Below, in pieces: positions 51,147 to 59,466 of a stretch of 64,000 nucleotides of DNA. The translations under genes and the position numbers were made by a program. The notes below the pieces were generated by a model. The model ran no database searches and was not told where the DNA came from. It worked only from the letters and a program-made list of their open reading frames with translations. Origin of the DNA: Streptomyces sp. B93 (lineage in GTDB: Bacteria; Actinomycetota; Actinomycetes; Streptomycetales; Streptomycetaceae); contig NZ_JAGPXL010000002.1 in NCBI RefSeq assembly GCF_018070565.1, forward strand, positions 62,001 through 126,000, given 5' to 3'. Position 1 is the first letter of the stretch, and every line of letters begins with the position of its first letter.

Positions 51147-53189
51147 TCAGGTCCGGTGCACGCCGTTCAGTCCGGCCAGCGGCAGGTCGGCGAGGCCGAG
51201 CTGACCGGCCTTGTCGAGCAGTTCCCGGACCTGCCCGGACTGGTCCCCGGCGCCCTTCATCAGCTTCAGCAGCAGCGCGGAGACGGTCAGGTTCTGCACA
51301 TCGGCCGGGGAGACGGAGCCGAGGACGCGGCTCAGGTCGTCGGTGAAGCGGGAGCTGCCGTCCAGCCAGGGCCCGGCGAGCGCCTGCGCGGTCTCGGAGT
51401 GCTGGACGAACCCGTCGACGCCCTTGCCGAGCGCGATCGACGACATCAGCCGGTCGAAGAAGACGGACTCGCCGCCGACGATGTTAATGTCGGCGCTCTC
51501 CAGACCGGTCGCCAGTACCGTCGCCTGTGCCTCGGCGACCTGCCGCTGGACGTCGAGCCCGGCCAGCCGGACGTCCTTCTCGGCCTCCAGGCGCAGCCGG
51601 TACTCCTCGTGCTCCCGGGACGCCTCGTCCAGGGCGGCCATCGCGGCGGCCTTCTCGGTGAGCCCGGCGGCCTCCGCCTTCAGCTTCCCGCTGATCGCCT
51701 CGGCCTCGGCGAGGGCCTTGAGCCGGGCGCCCTCCGCCTCCGCGCGCAGCCGTGCCTCGGCGGCCTCGGCCTCGGCGCGGCCCGCCTTCTCGATGACCTC
51801 GGCCTCCTTGTCCCGTACCTGCACCGCGGCCAGCCCCTCGGCGGCGGTCTCCGCCTGGATGCCCTCGGCGAGCCGCAGCTTGGCGCGGGCGTCGAGGTCG
51901 GCGGACTTCAGCCGGGCCTCGGCCAGCGTCAGCTCCTCGGCCGCGCGGTGGGTGGCGGCCTGCTCGGCGGCCTCGGCGGCCTTGATGTCCTTGACCAGCT
52001 TCTCCTGCGCCTCGGCCTCGGCGGCGATGATGACGGCCTGCCGCTCGCGCTCCGCCTCCTCCACGGCCCGCAGCCGCTTGATGGACTCCTCCTGCTCGGC
52101 GACGGTGCGGTCCACGGCGACCCGCTCCCGGATGACCTCGGCGATCTCCCGCTTCTCCGCCTCGACCTCCTTGGAGGCGGCGATCCGGGTCAGCTCGGTC
52201 TCCCGTTCCCGGGCGATGACCTCCAGGGCGCGGTCCTTCTCGATGCGCTCGTTCTCGATGGCGATGACCCGCTCACGGTTCTTCGCGGCGACGGCGACCT
52301 CACGGGCCTGGTTCTCGCGCTGCACGCCGAGCTGCTCCTCGGTGCGCAGGAAGGCGCTCTGCGCGCGCAGCCGCTCCTCCTCCACGACCCGCGCCGTCTC
52401 GGCCTCTTCCCTGGCGCGTACGGTCTCGATCTCCCGGCGCTGCTTGATCTCCGCGTCCGCCTGCCGCCGCTCCAGCTCCAGGATGGCCTCGCGGGCGTCG
52501 ACGTTCTGCCGGGTGATCTCCTTCTCCTCGTGGCGCTGGAACTCGTTGGTGCGCACGTGCTCGACGGCGGTCAGCTCGGTGATCTTGCGGATGCCCTGGG
52601 CGTCGAGGACGTTGGCGGGGTCGAGCTGGGTCAGCGGTGTCTGCTCGAGGTAGTCGATCGCCGCGTCCTCGAGGTGGTAGCCGTTGAGGTCGACGCCGAT
52701 GACCTCGATGATCCGGTACCGCAGTTCCTCGCGCTTGGTGTAGAGGTCGGTGAAGTCCAGCTGCTTGCCGACGGTCTTCAGCGCCTCCGAGAACTTGGCG
52801 TGGAACAGTTCCTGCAAGGTCTCCCGGTCGCTGGCGCGGGCGGTGCCGACGGCCTGGGCGACCTTGATGACGTCCTCGACGGTCTTGTTGACGCGGACGA
52901 AGAACGAGATGCGGATGTCGGCGCGGATGTTGTCCCGGCAGATCAGGCCCTCGCGTCCGGCGCGGGTGATCTCGATGGTCTTCACCGAGATGTCCATCAC
53001 CTCGGCCTTGTGCAGCACGGGCAGCACGACCTGCCCGGTGAAGGTCACGTCGACCTTGCGCATCTTGGAGACGATCAGCGCCTTGCCCTGTTCCACCTTG
53101 CGGAACAGCCGGGAGACCAGCACCAGTACCAGCACGGTGGCGAGCAGGGCGACGACGAGCACGCCGATGCCCAGAGTCATGGCATCCAT
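51147..53189 (-). CDS. Large YqiK-like SPFH/flotillin protein
   Basis: This 680-residue SPFH protein has an N-terminal helix (LGIGVLVVALLATVLVLVLV), SPFH domain (DVTFTGQVVLPVLHKAEVMD; CRDNIRADIRISFFVRVNK) and an Ala/Glu/Arg coiled coil of about 300 residues. It is longer than the downstream 475-residue flotillin and not a recent duplicate of it. ATG 53189 follows AAGGA; a longer frame to 53342 is not needed. It begins the operon, divergent from YihY. Confidence 0.9.
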   Translation of the reverse strand: MDAMTLGIGVLVVALLATVLVLVLVSRLFRKVEQGKALIVSKMRKVDVTFTGQVVLPVLHKAEVMDISVKTIEITRAGREGLICRDNIRADIRISFFVRVNKTVEDVIKVAQAVGTARASDRETLQELFHAKFSEALKTVGKQLDFTDLYTKREELRYRIIEVIGVDLNGYHLEDAAIDYLEQTPLTQLDPANVLDAQGIRKITELTAVEHVRTNEFQRHEEKEITRQNVDAREAILELERRQADAEIKQRREIETVRAREEAETARVVEEERLRAQSAFLRTEEQLGVQRENQAREVAVAAKNRERVIAIENERIEKDRALEVIARERETELTRIAASKEVEAEKREIAEVIRERVAVDRTVAEQEESIKRLRAVEEAERERQAVIIAAEAEAQEKLVKDIKAAEAAEQAATHRAAEELTLAEARLKSADLDARAKLRLAEGIQAETAAEGLAAVQVRDKEAEVIEKAGRAEAEAAEARLRAEAEGARLKALAEAEAISGKLKAEAAGLTEKAAAMAALDEASREHEEYRLRLEAEKDVRLAGLDVQRQVAEAQATVLATGLESADINIVGGESVFFDRLMSSIALGKGVDGFVQHSETAQALAGPWLDGSSRFTDDLSRVLGSVSPADVQNLTVSALLLKLMKGAGDQSGQVRELLDKAGQLGLADLPLAGLNGVHRT

Positions 53190-53463
53190 GAGGAAGTCCT
53201 TGAGGTCGGTGATGGGGCGACGCGCGCACGCGCCGGGAAACCCGCAGGGGACGGTACGGCGATCCCTCACTGCCGGTCTCCGGCATCGGTGACGACCCCC
53301 GCGTTCCCGCGGACCCATCCTGACCCATGTCCCGCCCGCCACGCATTGCCGACTTCCGGCAGTGTTGCGGCCCTTTCGAATGCCGAACGACGGACACCGC
53401 GGGCGAGGCGACGGGGCTCGGTGGATTTACATGAAAAGCCGCATTGTGGGATACCCGACCCCC

Positions 53464-54516
53464 ATGGCAGATGCGAAGCCCGATTCGGGACCGGGACCGG
53501 GGCCGGACGTGGAACGCGCCGCCCCCGACGCCCCCACCAAGCTCTCCAAGGGCTCCTGGCGCGCGGTGTTCAAGGGCACCCTGCGGGAGTTCAAGGACGA
53601 CGAACTGACGGATCGCGCCGCGGCTCTGACGTACTACGCCGTCCTGGCGCTGTTCCCCGCCCTGCTGGTCCTGGTCTCACTGATCGGACTGGCCGGGAAG
53701 TCCACCACGGACAAGGTGCTGGAGAACATCAACCAGTTCGCGCCCGGCGCCGTCCGTGACATCCTCACCAACGCGGTGCAGCAGCTCCAGGGCAACGCGG
53801 GCATCGGCTCGATCATGGCCGTCGTGGGTCTGGTGCTGGCGGTGTGGTCGGCGTCCGGCTATGTGGCGGCGTTCATCCGTGCCTCCAACGCCGTCTACGA
53901 CATGCCGGAGGGCCGTCCGGTCTGGAAGGTCCTGCCGGTCCGCTTCGCGCTGACGCTGGCACTGCTGGTCCTCGCCGTCCTCACCGCGCTGATCGTGGTG
54001 CTCACCGGCACCCTGGCCGACCGGGTCGGGGAGGCGCTCGGCGTCGGGGACACCGCGCTGACCGTGTGGTCGTTCGCCAAGTGGCCCGTCCTCGTGCTGC
54101 TGGTCACCCTCATGATCGCGATCCTGTACTGGGCGAGCCCGAACGCCAAGACCAAGGGCTGGCGCTGGATCACCCCGGGCAGCTTCCTCGCCCTGGTGAT
54201 CTGGCTGGTCGCCTCCGCCGGGTTCGCGGTCTACGTCGCCAACTTCGCCTCGTACAACAAGACCTACGGCACCATGGCCGGAGTGATCATCTTCCTGGTG
54301 TGGCTGTGGATCACCAACCTGGCGATCCTGCTGGGCCTGGAGTTCGACGCGGAGACGGCACGGCAGCGGGCCGTGGCGGGCGGTCACCCACCGGAGGCCG
54401 AGCCCTACACCCAGCCGCGGGACACCGCCAAGTGGGACGAGGAGGACCGGCGCCGCCTGGGCGAAACCACAGGCGGTCGGACCGGACACCGTGAGACAGG
54501 AGGACCACCCTCATGA
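53464..54516 (+). CDS. YihY/BrkB (UPF0761) membrane protein
   Basis: This 350-residue protein has about six membrane helices with the family signature DRAAALTYYAVLALFPALLVLVS (written as two parts DRAAALTYYAV and LALFPALLVLVS) and the later GTMAGVIIFLVWLWI. Family members are integral membrane proteins of uncertain role. ATG 53431 is an alternative start; both sites lack a strong ribosome-binding site. It opens a four-gene run of small membrane-associated proteins. Confidence 0.88.
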   Translation: MADAKPDSGPGPGPDVERAAPDAPTKLSKGSWRAVFKGTLREFKDDELTDRAAALTYYAVLALFPALLVLVSLIGLAGKSTTDKVLENINQFAPGAVRDILTNAVQQLQGNAGIGSIMAVVGLVLAVWSASGYVAAFIRASNAVYDMPEGRPVWKVLPVRFALTLALLVLAVLTALIVVLTGTLADRVGEALGVGDTALTVWSFAKWPVLVLLVTLMIAILYWASPNAKTKGWRWITPGSFLALVIWLVASAGFAVYVANFASYNKTYGTMAGVIIFLVWLWITNLAILLGLEFDAETARQRAVAGGHPPEAEPYTQPRDTAKWDEEDRRRLGETTGGRTGHRETGGPPS

Positions 54517-54950
54517 CGACCCAGCAGACACGCTTCACCGAGGTCTCCGAGAACGGCCACCGCACCCGCGAGCAGCCGGTGGGCGAACTGGTGCAGCAGG
54601 CTTCCCGCCAGCTGAGCGAACTGGTGCGCGCCGAGATGCAGTTGGCGCGCGCGGAGATGACCCAGAAGGGCAGGCGGTACGGCAAGGGCGGCGGGATGTT
54701 CGGCGGCGCCGGGCTGTTCGGCTTCCTGATGCTCCAGGCGGGCGTCGCCGCCGCGATCGCCGGGCTGGCCGTGCCGCTGCCGGTGTGGGCGGCCGCGCTG
54801 ATCGTCACCGGGGTGCTGGGGCTGATCGCCGCGGTGCTGGCAATGACCGGGAAGCAGCAGTTCAAGAAGGCCTCGCCCCCGTCGCCCCAGCAGGCCATCG
54901 CCAATGTGAAGGCCGATGTCGCCGAGATCAAGGGGAGCACGCACCGATGA
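54513..54950 (+). CDS. Actinobacteriophage-holin-like (DUF1469) membrane protein
   Basis: This 145-residue protein has an amphipathic N-terminal helix (LVQQASRQLSELVRAEMQLA) and two membrane segments (GLFGFLMLQAGVAAAIAGLA; WAAALIVTGVLGLIAAVLA). It matches the PF07332-type phage-holin family that is chromosomal in streptomycetes, not a sign of a prophage. The start overlaps the YihY stop (ATGA). Confidence 0.87.
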   Translation: MTTQQTRFTEVSENGHRTREQPVGELVQQASRQLSELVRAEMQLARAEMTQKGRRYGKGGGMFGGAGLFGFLMLQAGVAAAIAGLAVPLPVWAAALIVTGVLGLIAAVLAMTGKQQFKKASPPSPQQAIANVKADVAEIKGSTHR

Positions 54951-55189
54951 CCAAACACCCGACCACCGAGGAACTGCGCGCCGAGATCGAACACACCCGC
55001 GAGGAACTGGGCCACACCGTCCAGGCCCTGGCGCACAAGGCCGACGTCAAGGCACGCACCCGGGAGAAGGCGGCGGAGGTCAGGCAGCAGGCCGGGGACC
55101 ACCGCACCGCCGTCGCCGCGACGGCGGCCGGGGCCGTGGCCGTCGCCGCCCTGCTGGTCTGGCTGGTGTGGCGGCCGGAGGTGAAGTGA
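54947..55189 (+). CDS. DUF3618 membrane protein
   Basis: This 80-residue protein begins with the DUF3618 helix (TTEELRAEIEHTREELGHTV) and ends in one membrane segment (AVAVAALLVWLVW). Commonly next to holin-like and DUF4235 genes in streptomycetes, as here. The start overlaps the previous stop (ATGA). Role unknown; probably part of an envelope-stress module. Confidence 0.9.
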   Translation: MTKHPTTEELRAEIEHTREELGHTVQALAHKADVKARTREKAAEVRQQAGDHRTAVAATAAGAVAVAALLVWLVWRPEVK

Positions 55190-55458
55190 CCGTGAAGGCC
55201 TCGAAGCTCGCCTACAAGCCGGTCGGTCTGGCCCTGGGCGCCGTCAGCGGGATGGCCGCGGGAGCCCTGTTCAAACAGTCCTGGAAGCTGCTCGGGCACG
55301 ACGAGGACGCCCCCGACGCCACCGACGAGGAGCGCACCTGGCGCGAGGTGGTCCTCGCCGCCGTCCTCCAGGGCGCGATCTTCGCGGGCGTCAAGGCGGT
55401 GGTGGACCGCGGCGGCGCCACCGCGACCCGCCGTCTGACGGGGGCGTGGCCCGGCTGA
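55186..55458 (+). CDS. DUF4235 membrane protein
   Basis: This 90-residue protein has two hydrophobic segments (YKPVGLALGAVSGMAAGALF and LAAVLQGAIFAGVKAVVDR) and the DUF4235 pattern. GTG 55186 overlaps the DUF3618 stop; GTG 55192 would shorten it by two residues. It ends the four-gene run. Function unknown. Confidence 0.87.
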   Translation: MTVKASKLAYKPVGLALGAVSGMAAGALFKQSWKLLGHDEDAPDATDEERTWREVVLAAVLQGAIFAGVKAVVDRGGATATRRLTGAWPG

Positions 55459-55534
55459 ACCATCCGGGTGTTCCTGACGGAGCGTAGGGGCCGCCCCGGG
55501 GGCGACGGCGGTACGCCCGGTGTTGGGTGGAGGA

Positions 55535-56884
55535 ATGAGCCCTCCCGACCCGAACGCCGGTCACCGGGAGGGACCGGCGGACGCGTCCCCGTCGCCCCCG
55601 GACCCGCTCGCCGTCCTGCGGAGCCGACGGTACGCGGCGCTCCTGGTGCTGAGCGCGCTCCTCGGGGCGCCGGTGTCCGCGGCGGCCTTCGGCTTCCTCG
55701 CACTCGTCGGCGAACTGCAACCCCTGCTCTACACGGACCTGCCCGAGGCACTCGGTCTCGACGGCACCCCGGCGTGGTGGCCCCTCCCGCTGCTCGCCGT
55801 CGGCGGACTGCTGACGGCGCTGAGCATCCGGTACCTGCCGGGCACGGGCGGTCATGAGCCGACCGCCGGGTTCAAGGCCGGTTCCCCGCCCGGGCTGGCC
55901 GAGCTTCCCGGCGTGGCGCTCGCCGCGCTGGCGACCCTGGTCTTCGGCGCGGTCCTCGGTCCGGAGGCACCGCTCATCGCCCTCGGCGGCGGGCTGGCCG
56001 TGGGCTTCCTGCGTCTGGTCAAACGGGACGCGCCGCAGCAGACCAGCGCGATGGTCGGCGCGGCCGGCAGTTTCGCGGCCATCAGCGCACTCCTGGGATC
56101 GCCCCTGCTGGGGGCGTTCCTCCTGATGGAGGCCTCCGGCCTGGGAGGGGCCATGCTGGGCCTCGTCCTGGTGCCGGGCCTGCTCGCCGCGGGCATCGGG
56201 GCGCTGATCTTCACGGGCCTGGGCTCATGGACGGGCCTCGGCACCTACTCGCTCGCCCTGCACGACGTGCCCGGGGCACACGACCCCACCGCCGCCGAGT
56301 TCGGCTGGGCGCTGGTCGTCGGAGTCTCGGCCGCCCTCGCGGGCGCCGCGATCCGGTGGCTCTCCACCCGCCTGAAGACGCGCCTGGAAGGCCGCCGGGT
56401 GACGGCCACGGTCCTGGTGGGCCTCGCCGTCGCGGGGCTGGCCGTCGGCTACGCGCAGGCCACCGACCACCCGGCCACCGACGTGCTGTACTCGGGCCAG
56501 GACGCGCTGAACCCCCTCCTCACCCACAGCTCCGCCTACACGGTGGGCGCCTTGCTGCTGCTGGTGCTCTGCAAGGGCCTCGCCTACTGCCTCTCGCTCA
56601 GCGGCTTCCGGGGCGGCCCGATCTTCCCGGCGATGTTCACGGGCGCCGCGGGCGGCATCGCGCTGTCCCATCTGCCGGGCCTGACGCTCGCCGCGGGCTT
56701 CGCCATGGGCGTGGGAGCGATGGCCGTCGCCATGCTGCGGCTGCCGCTGACCTCGGTGCTGCTCGCCACCCTGCTGCTCGGGAGGGAGGGCCTCACGGTC
56801 ATGCCGCTGGTGATCGTCGCGGTGGTGGTGTCCCACGTCGTCTCGGCGAAACTGACCCGGCCCGCTCCGGCACCGGAGGAGTGA
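55535..56884 (+). CDS. CLC-family chloride channel/transporter
   Basis: This 449-residue CLC protein shows selectivity motifs GPEAPLI (the gating-Glu-type loop) and FRGGPIFPAMFTGAAGG, with roughly ten membrane helices. It is shorter than eukaryotic CLCs and has no CBS domains. GGAGGA abuts ATG 55535 with almost no spacer, so GTG 55520 could be the true start. A small inverted repeat (TCCCC-GCC-GGGGA, 56890-56902) follows the stop. Confidence 0.9.
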   Translation: MSPPDPNAGHREGPADASPSPPDPLAVLRSRRYAALLVLSALLGAPVSAAAFGFLALVGELQPLLYTDLPEALGLDGTPAWWPLPLLAVGGLLTALSIRYLPGTGGHEPTAGFKAGSPPGLAELPGVALAALATLVFGAVLGPEAPLIALGGGLAVGFLRLVKRDAPQQTSAMVGAAGSFAAISALLGSPLLGAFLLMEASGLGGAMLGLVLVPGLLAAGIGALIFTGLGSWTGLGTYSLALHDVPGAHDPTAAEFGWALVVGVSAALAGAAIRWLSTRLKTRLEGRRVTATVLVGLAVAGLAVGYAQATDHPATDVLYSGQDALNPLLTHSSAYTVGALLLLVLCKGLAYCLSLSGFRGGPIFPAMFTGAAGGIALSHLPGLTLAAGFAMGVGAMAVAMLRLPLTSVLLATLLLGREGLTVMPLVIVAVVVSHVVSAKLTRPAPAPEE

Positions 56885-56947
56885 GCCCTTCCCCGCCGGG
56901 GACTTACGGCGGCCAGCAGATGAAAACGTTCCTGCTGCGATGCGCGA

Positions 56948-57024
56948 TGGTGGGGCGGGTGGGACTCGAACCCACGGCCGACGGATTATGAGTCCGCTGC
57001 TCTAACCGGCTGAGCTACCGCCCC
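56948..57024 (-). tRNA. tRNA with CAU anticodon (Met or lysidine-type Ile)
   Basis: The cloverleaf reads GGGGCGGTAGCTCAG... to ...CCCGCCCCA with 7-bp acceptor stem, anticodon loop CTCATAA and T-loop GTTCGAGTC. The 3' CCA is encoded (56950-56948). CAU fits elongator tRNA-Met or a tRNA-Ile2 edited by TilS. Acceptor C5-G68 is shared with known Ile2 substrates, but the sequence alone does not settle it. Confidence 0.93.
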
Positions 57025-57178
57025 ATAGCGGCGTGTCGCGTACATGTGTGCGCGCCGTCTGCCGCAGCATAGCCGCTCATACGATCTCCTGCTCCGGATG
57101 GTCGGCTTCCCACGGCACCTTCGTGACCTTGAGACTCCGTCGCGGCCGGTGCGGTTCCCGGGCAGGGGACCGGGCATG

Positions 57179-57201
57179 AAAAAGGACCCCGGCGGGGTCC
57201 T
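57179..57201 (-). terminator. Terminator downstream of the tRNA-Asn pair
   Basis: The minus strand reads AGGACCCC-GCC-GGGGTCCT followed by TTTT (from 57182 to 57179), a compact hairpin of eight pairs. It is positioned just past the first tRNA-Asn in their direction of transcription. Confidence 0.8.
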
Positions 57202-57212
57202 CGTTCAGGCTG

Positions 57213-57285
57213 CTCCCCCGACTGGACTCGAACCAGTAACCTGCCGGTTAACAGCCGGCTGCTCTGCCAATTGAGCTACGGAGGA
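57213..57285 (-). tRNA. tRNA-Asn (GUU), downstream copy
   Basis: 73 nt, anticodon loop CTGTTAA, acceptor TCCTCCG pairing with CGGGGGA, discriminator G. CCA is not encoded. It is identical to the copy at 57292-57364, six bases away, and followed by the hairpin at 57179-57201. Confidence 0.95.
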
Positions 57286-57291
57286 CCGAAG

Positions 57292-57364
57292 CTCCCCCGA
57301 CTGGACTCGAACCAGTAACCTGCCGGTTAACAGCCGGCTGCTCTGCCAATTGAGCTACGGAGGA
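57292..57364 (-). tRNA. tRNA-Asn (GUU), upstream copy
   Basis: Identical sequence to the other tRNA-Asn, with no CCA encoded. The two are separated by only six bases (57286-57291) and must be processed from one precursor. Confidence 0.95.
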
Positions 57365-57511
57365 ATGCCTCGCTGCATCGAACGTGCCTACCTGGGTATT
57401 CGCCAGGGGGCGCGGGCTCGCTGCGACACATACATTAGCGCAAGCAGGGGGGTGCTCCGCCAATCGGTTCCTCGCAGGTACTCGGCTAGCAAGCCAGGAA
57501 GGGTGGCCGTC

Positions 57512-57817
57512 ATGCGCTACCGGCTCACGTTCGTCGTCGGACTCGCTCTGGGTTACGTATTGGGCACGAGGGCCGGGCGCGAGCGCTACGAGCAGTTGAA
57601 GAAGTCCGCTCGGCAGGTCAGCCAGAACCCCGCCGTGCGCAACACCGCCGAGACGGCCGCGCAGCAGGGGCGGCAGTTCGCGGGCAAGGCGTATCACGTG
57701 GTCAGCGACCGGGTCGGGGACCGGATGCCGGACTCGGTGGCGCAGCGGGTGCGGTCGCTGCGGGAGCGGAACGCGGACGGCAGCGGGGCGGACGACTGGG
57801 GGACCAGCAACACCTGA
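57512..57817 (+). CDS. YtxH-like small membrane protein
   Basis: This 101-residue protein has an N-terminal membrane segment (LTFVVGLALGYVLGTRAGRE) ending in the basic GTRAGRERYEQL motif of YtxH-like proteins, then an amphipathic tail. GGAAGGG precedes ATG 57512. Family function is unclear, often stress-linked. Confidence 0.82.
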   Translation: MRYRLTFVVGLALGYVLGTRAGRERYEQLKKSARQVSQNPAVRNTAETAAQQGRQFAGKAYHVVSDRVGDRMPDSVAQRVRSLRERNADGSGADDWGTSNT

Positions 57818-57876
57818 GGTGGCCGGGCGCCGACCGGCTGCGCGGTCATCGGTCTCCGTGCGGCAGAATTTTGGCC

Positions 57877-59331
57877 ATGGGGATAGTAGCCGGGCTGGAC
57901 AGTTCGCCCGATTTCACTCGTATCGTCGTCTGTGACTCGGACACAGGGGCCGTGCTCAGGCAGGGATATGCCCCGCACCCGCTGGAGGACGGCGAGGGCG
58001 GCGGGCGGCCCTCCGACGTCGATCCGCAGGCCTGGCTGCTGTCCCTCGGTGACGCCGCGGGCGGTGGGCTGCTGGAGGGCGTGCAGGCCATCGGGGTGTC
58101 CGCGCAGCAGAACGCCCTGGTCCCGCTGGACGCGCAGGGCGGCACCGTACGGCCCGCGCTGGTCGGCGGGGACAAGCGGGCGCAGGTCGCCGCCGCCGAT
58201 CTCGTGGACGCGCTCGGCGGGCGGGCGGCGTGGGCGCAGGCGGTGGGCTGTGTGCCGGGGGCCGCGCAGCCGGTGACCAAGCTGCGCTGGCTGGCCCGCA
58301 GCGAACCGGAGAACGCCGCGCGGGTCGCCGTACTGATGCAGGCGCACGACTGGCTGGTGTGGCAGTTGCTGGGGCGGCCGGTGCGCAGGACCACCGATCG
58401 GGGCGGGGCGTCCGGGACCGGGTACTGGTCGGCGGCGACGGGTGCCTACCGGTCGGACCTCGTCGAGCTGGCGCTCGGGCACCAGGTGATGCTGCCGGAG
58501 GTCATCGGGCCCGCCGACGCCGCCGGTACGACACCGGAGGGGCTGCTGATCTCGGCGGGGACCGGCGAGACCATGGCCGCCGCGTTCGGGCTGGGCATCG
58601 GGCTCGGGGACGCCGTGGTGTCGCTGGGGGCGTCGGGGTCGGTGATGGCCGTGCACCCCGAGGTGCTGCACGACCAGAGCGGGATGATCACCTCCCTCGC
58701 CGACGCCACCGGGATGCACCTGCCGGTCGTCACCACCCTGAACGCCGTACGCGCCCTGCGCGGCACCGCCGAACTGCTCGGGCTGCCCGATCTGGAGAGC
58801 CTGTCCGACCTGGCGATGAAGTCGACGCCGGGCGCCCACGGGCTGGTGCTGCTGCCCTATCTGGAGGGCGAGCGGACGCCGAACCTGCCGCACACCGCGG
58901 GGACGCTGGCCGGGCTGCGGCGGGAGTCGATGCGGCCGGAGCACCTGGCGCGGGCCGCGTTCGAGGGCATGCTGTGCGGGCTCGCGGACGCGCTGGACGT
59001 GCTGCGCGGCCGGGGCGTCGAGGTCAGGCGGGTCTTCCTGCTCGGGGCCGCCGCCGAGCTGCCCGCCGTACAGGCCGCGGCGCCCGCGCTGTTCGGGGCG
59101 CAGGTCGTCGTCCCGCAGCCCGCCGACTACGCGGCGATCGGGGCGGCGCGGCAGGGCGCGTGGGCGCTCGGGGTGTCCCAGGGGACGCTGGACCCGCGCA
59201 CCCCGCCGATGTGGCAGGGGCCCGCGGGGCAGGTGCTGGACCCCGGGGAGGAGCTGGCCGTGGGCCAGGCGGTGCGGCAGCAGTACGTGTCGGTGCGGGA
59301 GCAGACCCATCCGGGCGCGTTCCGCCCGTGA
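57877..59331 (+). CDS. xylB: FGGY-family sugar kinase (xylulokinase-like)
   Basis: This 484-residue kinase has the FGGY start GIVAGLDSSPDFTRIVV, a substrate region DRGGASGTGYW and an ATP-binding segment AFEGMLCGLADALDVL with LLGAAAELP. Xylulokinases phosphorylate D-xylulose; the assignment as xylulokinase rather than another FGGY member is moderate. No isomerase or xylose transporter is adjacent. ATG 57877 has no clear ribosome site, with CAGAAT upstream, so it could be leaderless. Confidence 0.78.
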   Translation: MGIVAGLDSSPDFTRIVVCDSDTGAVLRQGYAPHPLEDGEGGGRPSDVDPQAWLLSLGDAAGGGLLEGVQAIGVSAQQNALVPLDAQGGTVRPALVGGDKRAQVAAADLVDALGGRAAWAQAVGCVPGAAQPVTKLRWLARSEPENAARVAVLMQAHDWLVWQLLGRPVRRTTDRGGASGTGYWSAATGAYRSDLVELALGHQVMLPEVIGPADAAGTTPEGLLISAGTGETMAAAFGLGIGLGDAVVSLGASGSVMAVHPEVLHDQSGMITSLADATGMHLPVVTTLNAVRALRGTAELLGLPDLESLSDLAMKSTPGAHGLVLLPYLEGERTPNLPHTAGTLAGLRRESMRPEHLARAAFEGMLCGLADALDVLRGRGVEVRRVFLLGAAAELPAVQAAAPALFGAQVVVPQPADYAAIGAARQGAWALGVSQGTLDPRTPPMWQGPAGQVLDPGEELAVGQAVRQQYVSVREQTHPGAFRP

Positions 59332-59385
59332 GCCGGAGCCGTTCCGCCCGTAAGGCCGTATCCGTGACGCCGTTGGGTTAATCAG

Positions 59386-59416
59386 TTGAGGTAACGCGGG
59401 TGGAGTGTTCGACGAT
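59386..59416 (+). promoter_or_regulatory. Possible promoter of the ABC exporter operon
   Basis: TTGAGG (59386-59391) and GACGAT (59411-59416) are spaced 19 bases and lie 51 bp before GTG 59467. The -35 is good and the -10 is weak. No regulator binding site is obvious. Confidence 0.3.
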
Positions 59417-59466
59417 AGGGGCCAGGGGCAACCAACCGCCCCCTCGTCGACTCCGAGAGAAGCAGC

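Noticed and set aside
53451..53474. SigB-like promoter on the minus strand (GCAT-N14-GGGTAT)
   Set aside because: It matches the loose consensus and would point at the SPFH operon, but it lies around the start of the divergent YihY gene and would leave a leader of about 255 bases. GNNT is too permissive to accept without mapping.
54513..54950. Holin-like protein as a sign of a prophage
   Set aside because: No other phage genes, integrase or attachment repeats are nearby. The DUF1469-DUF3618-DUF4235 set is a normal streptomycete chromosomal group.
56890..56902. Terminator after the CLC gene
   Set aside because: The TCCCC-GCC-GGGGA stem is only five pairs with no T run, too weak to call on its own.
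57286..57291. Possible attachment-site duplication at the tRNA-Asn pair
   Set aside because: The repeat is the complete tRNA gene, not a 3' fragment. No integrase gene or displaced tRNA end is present in the window.
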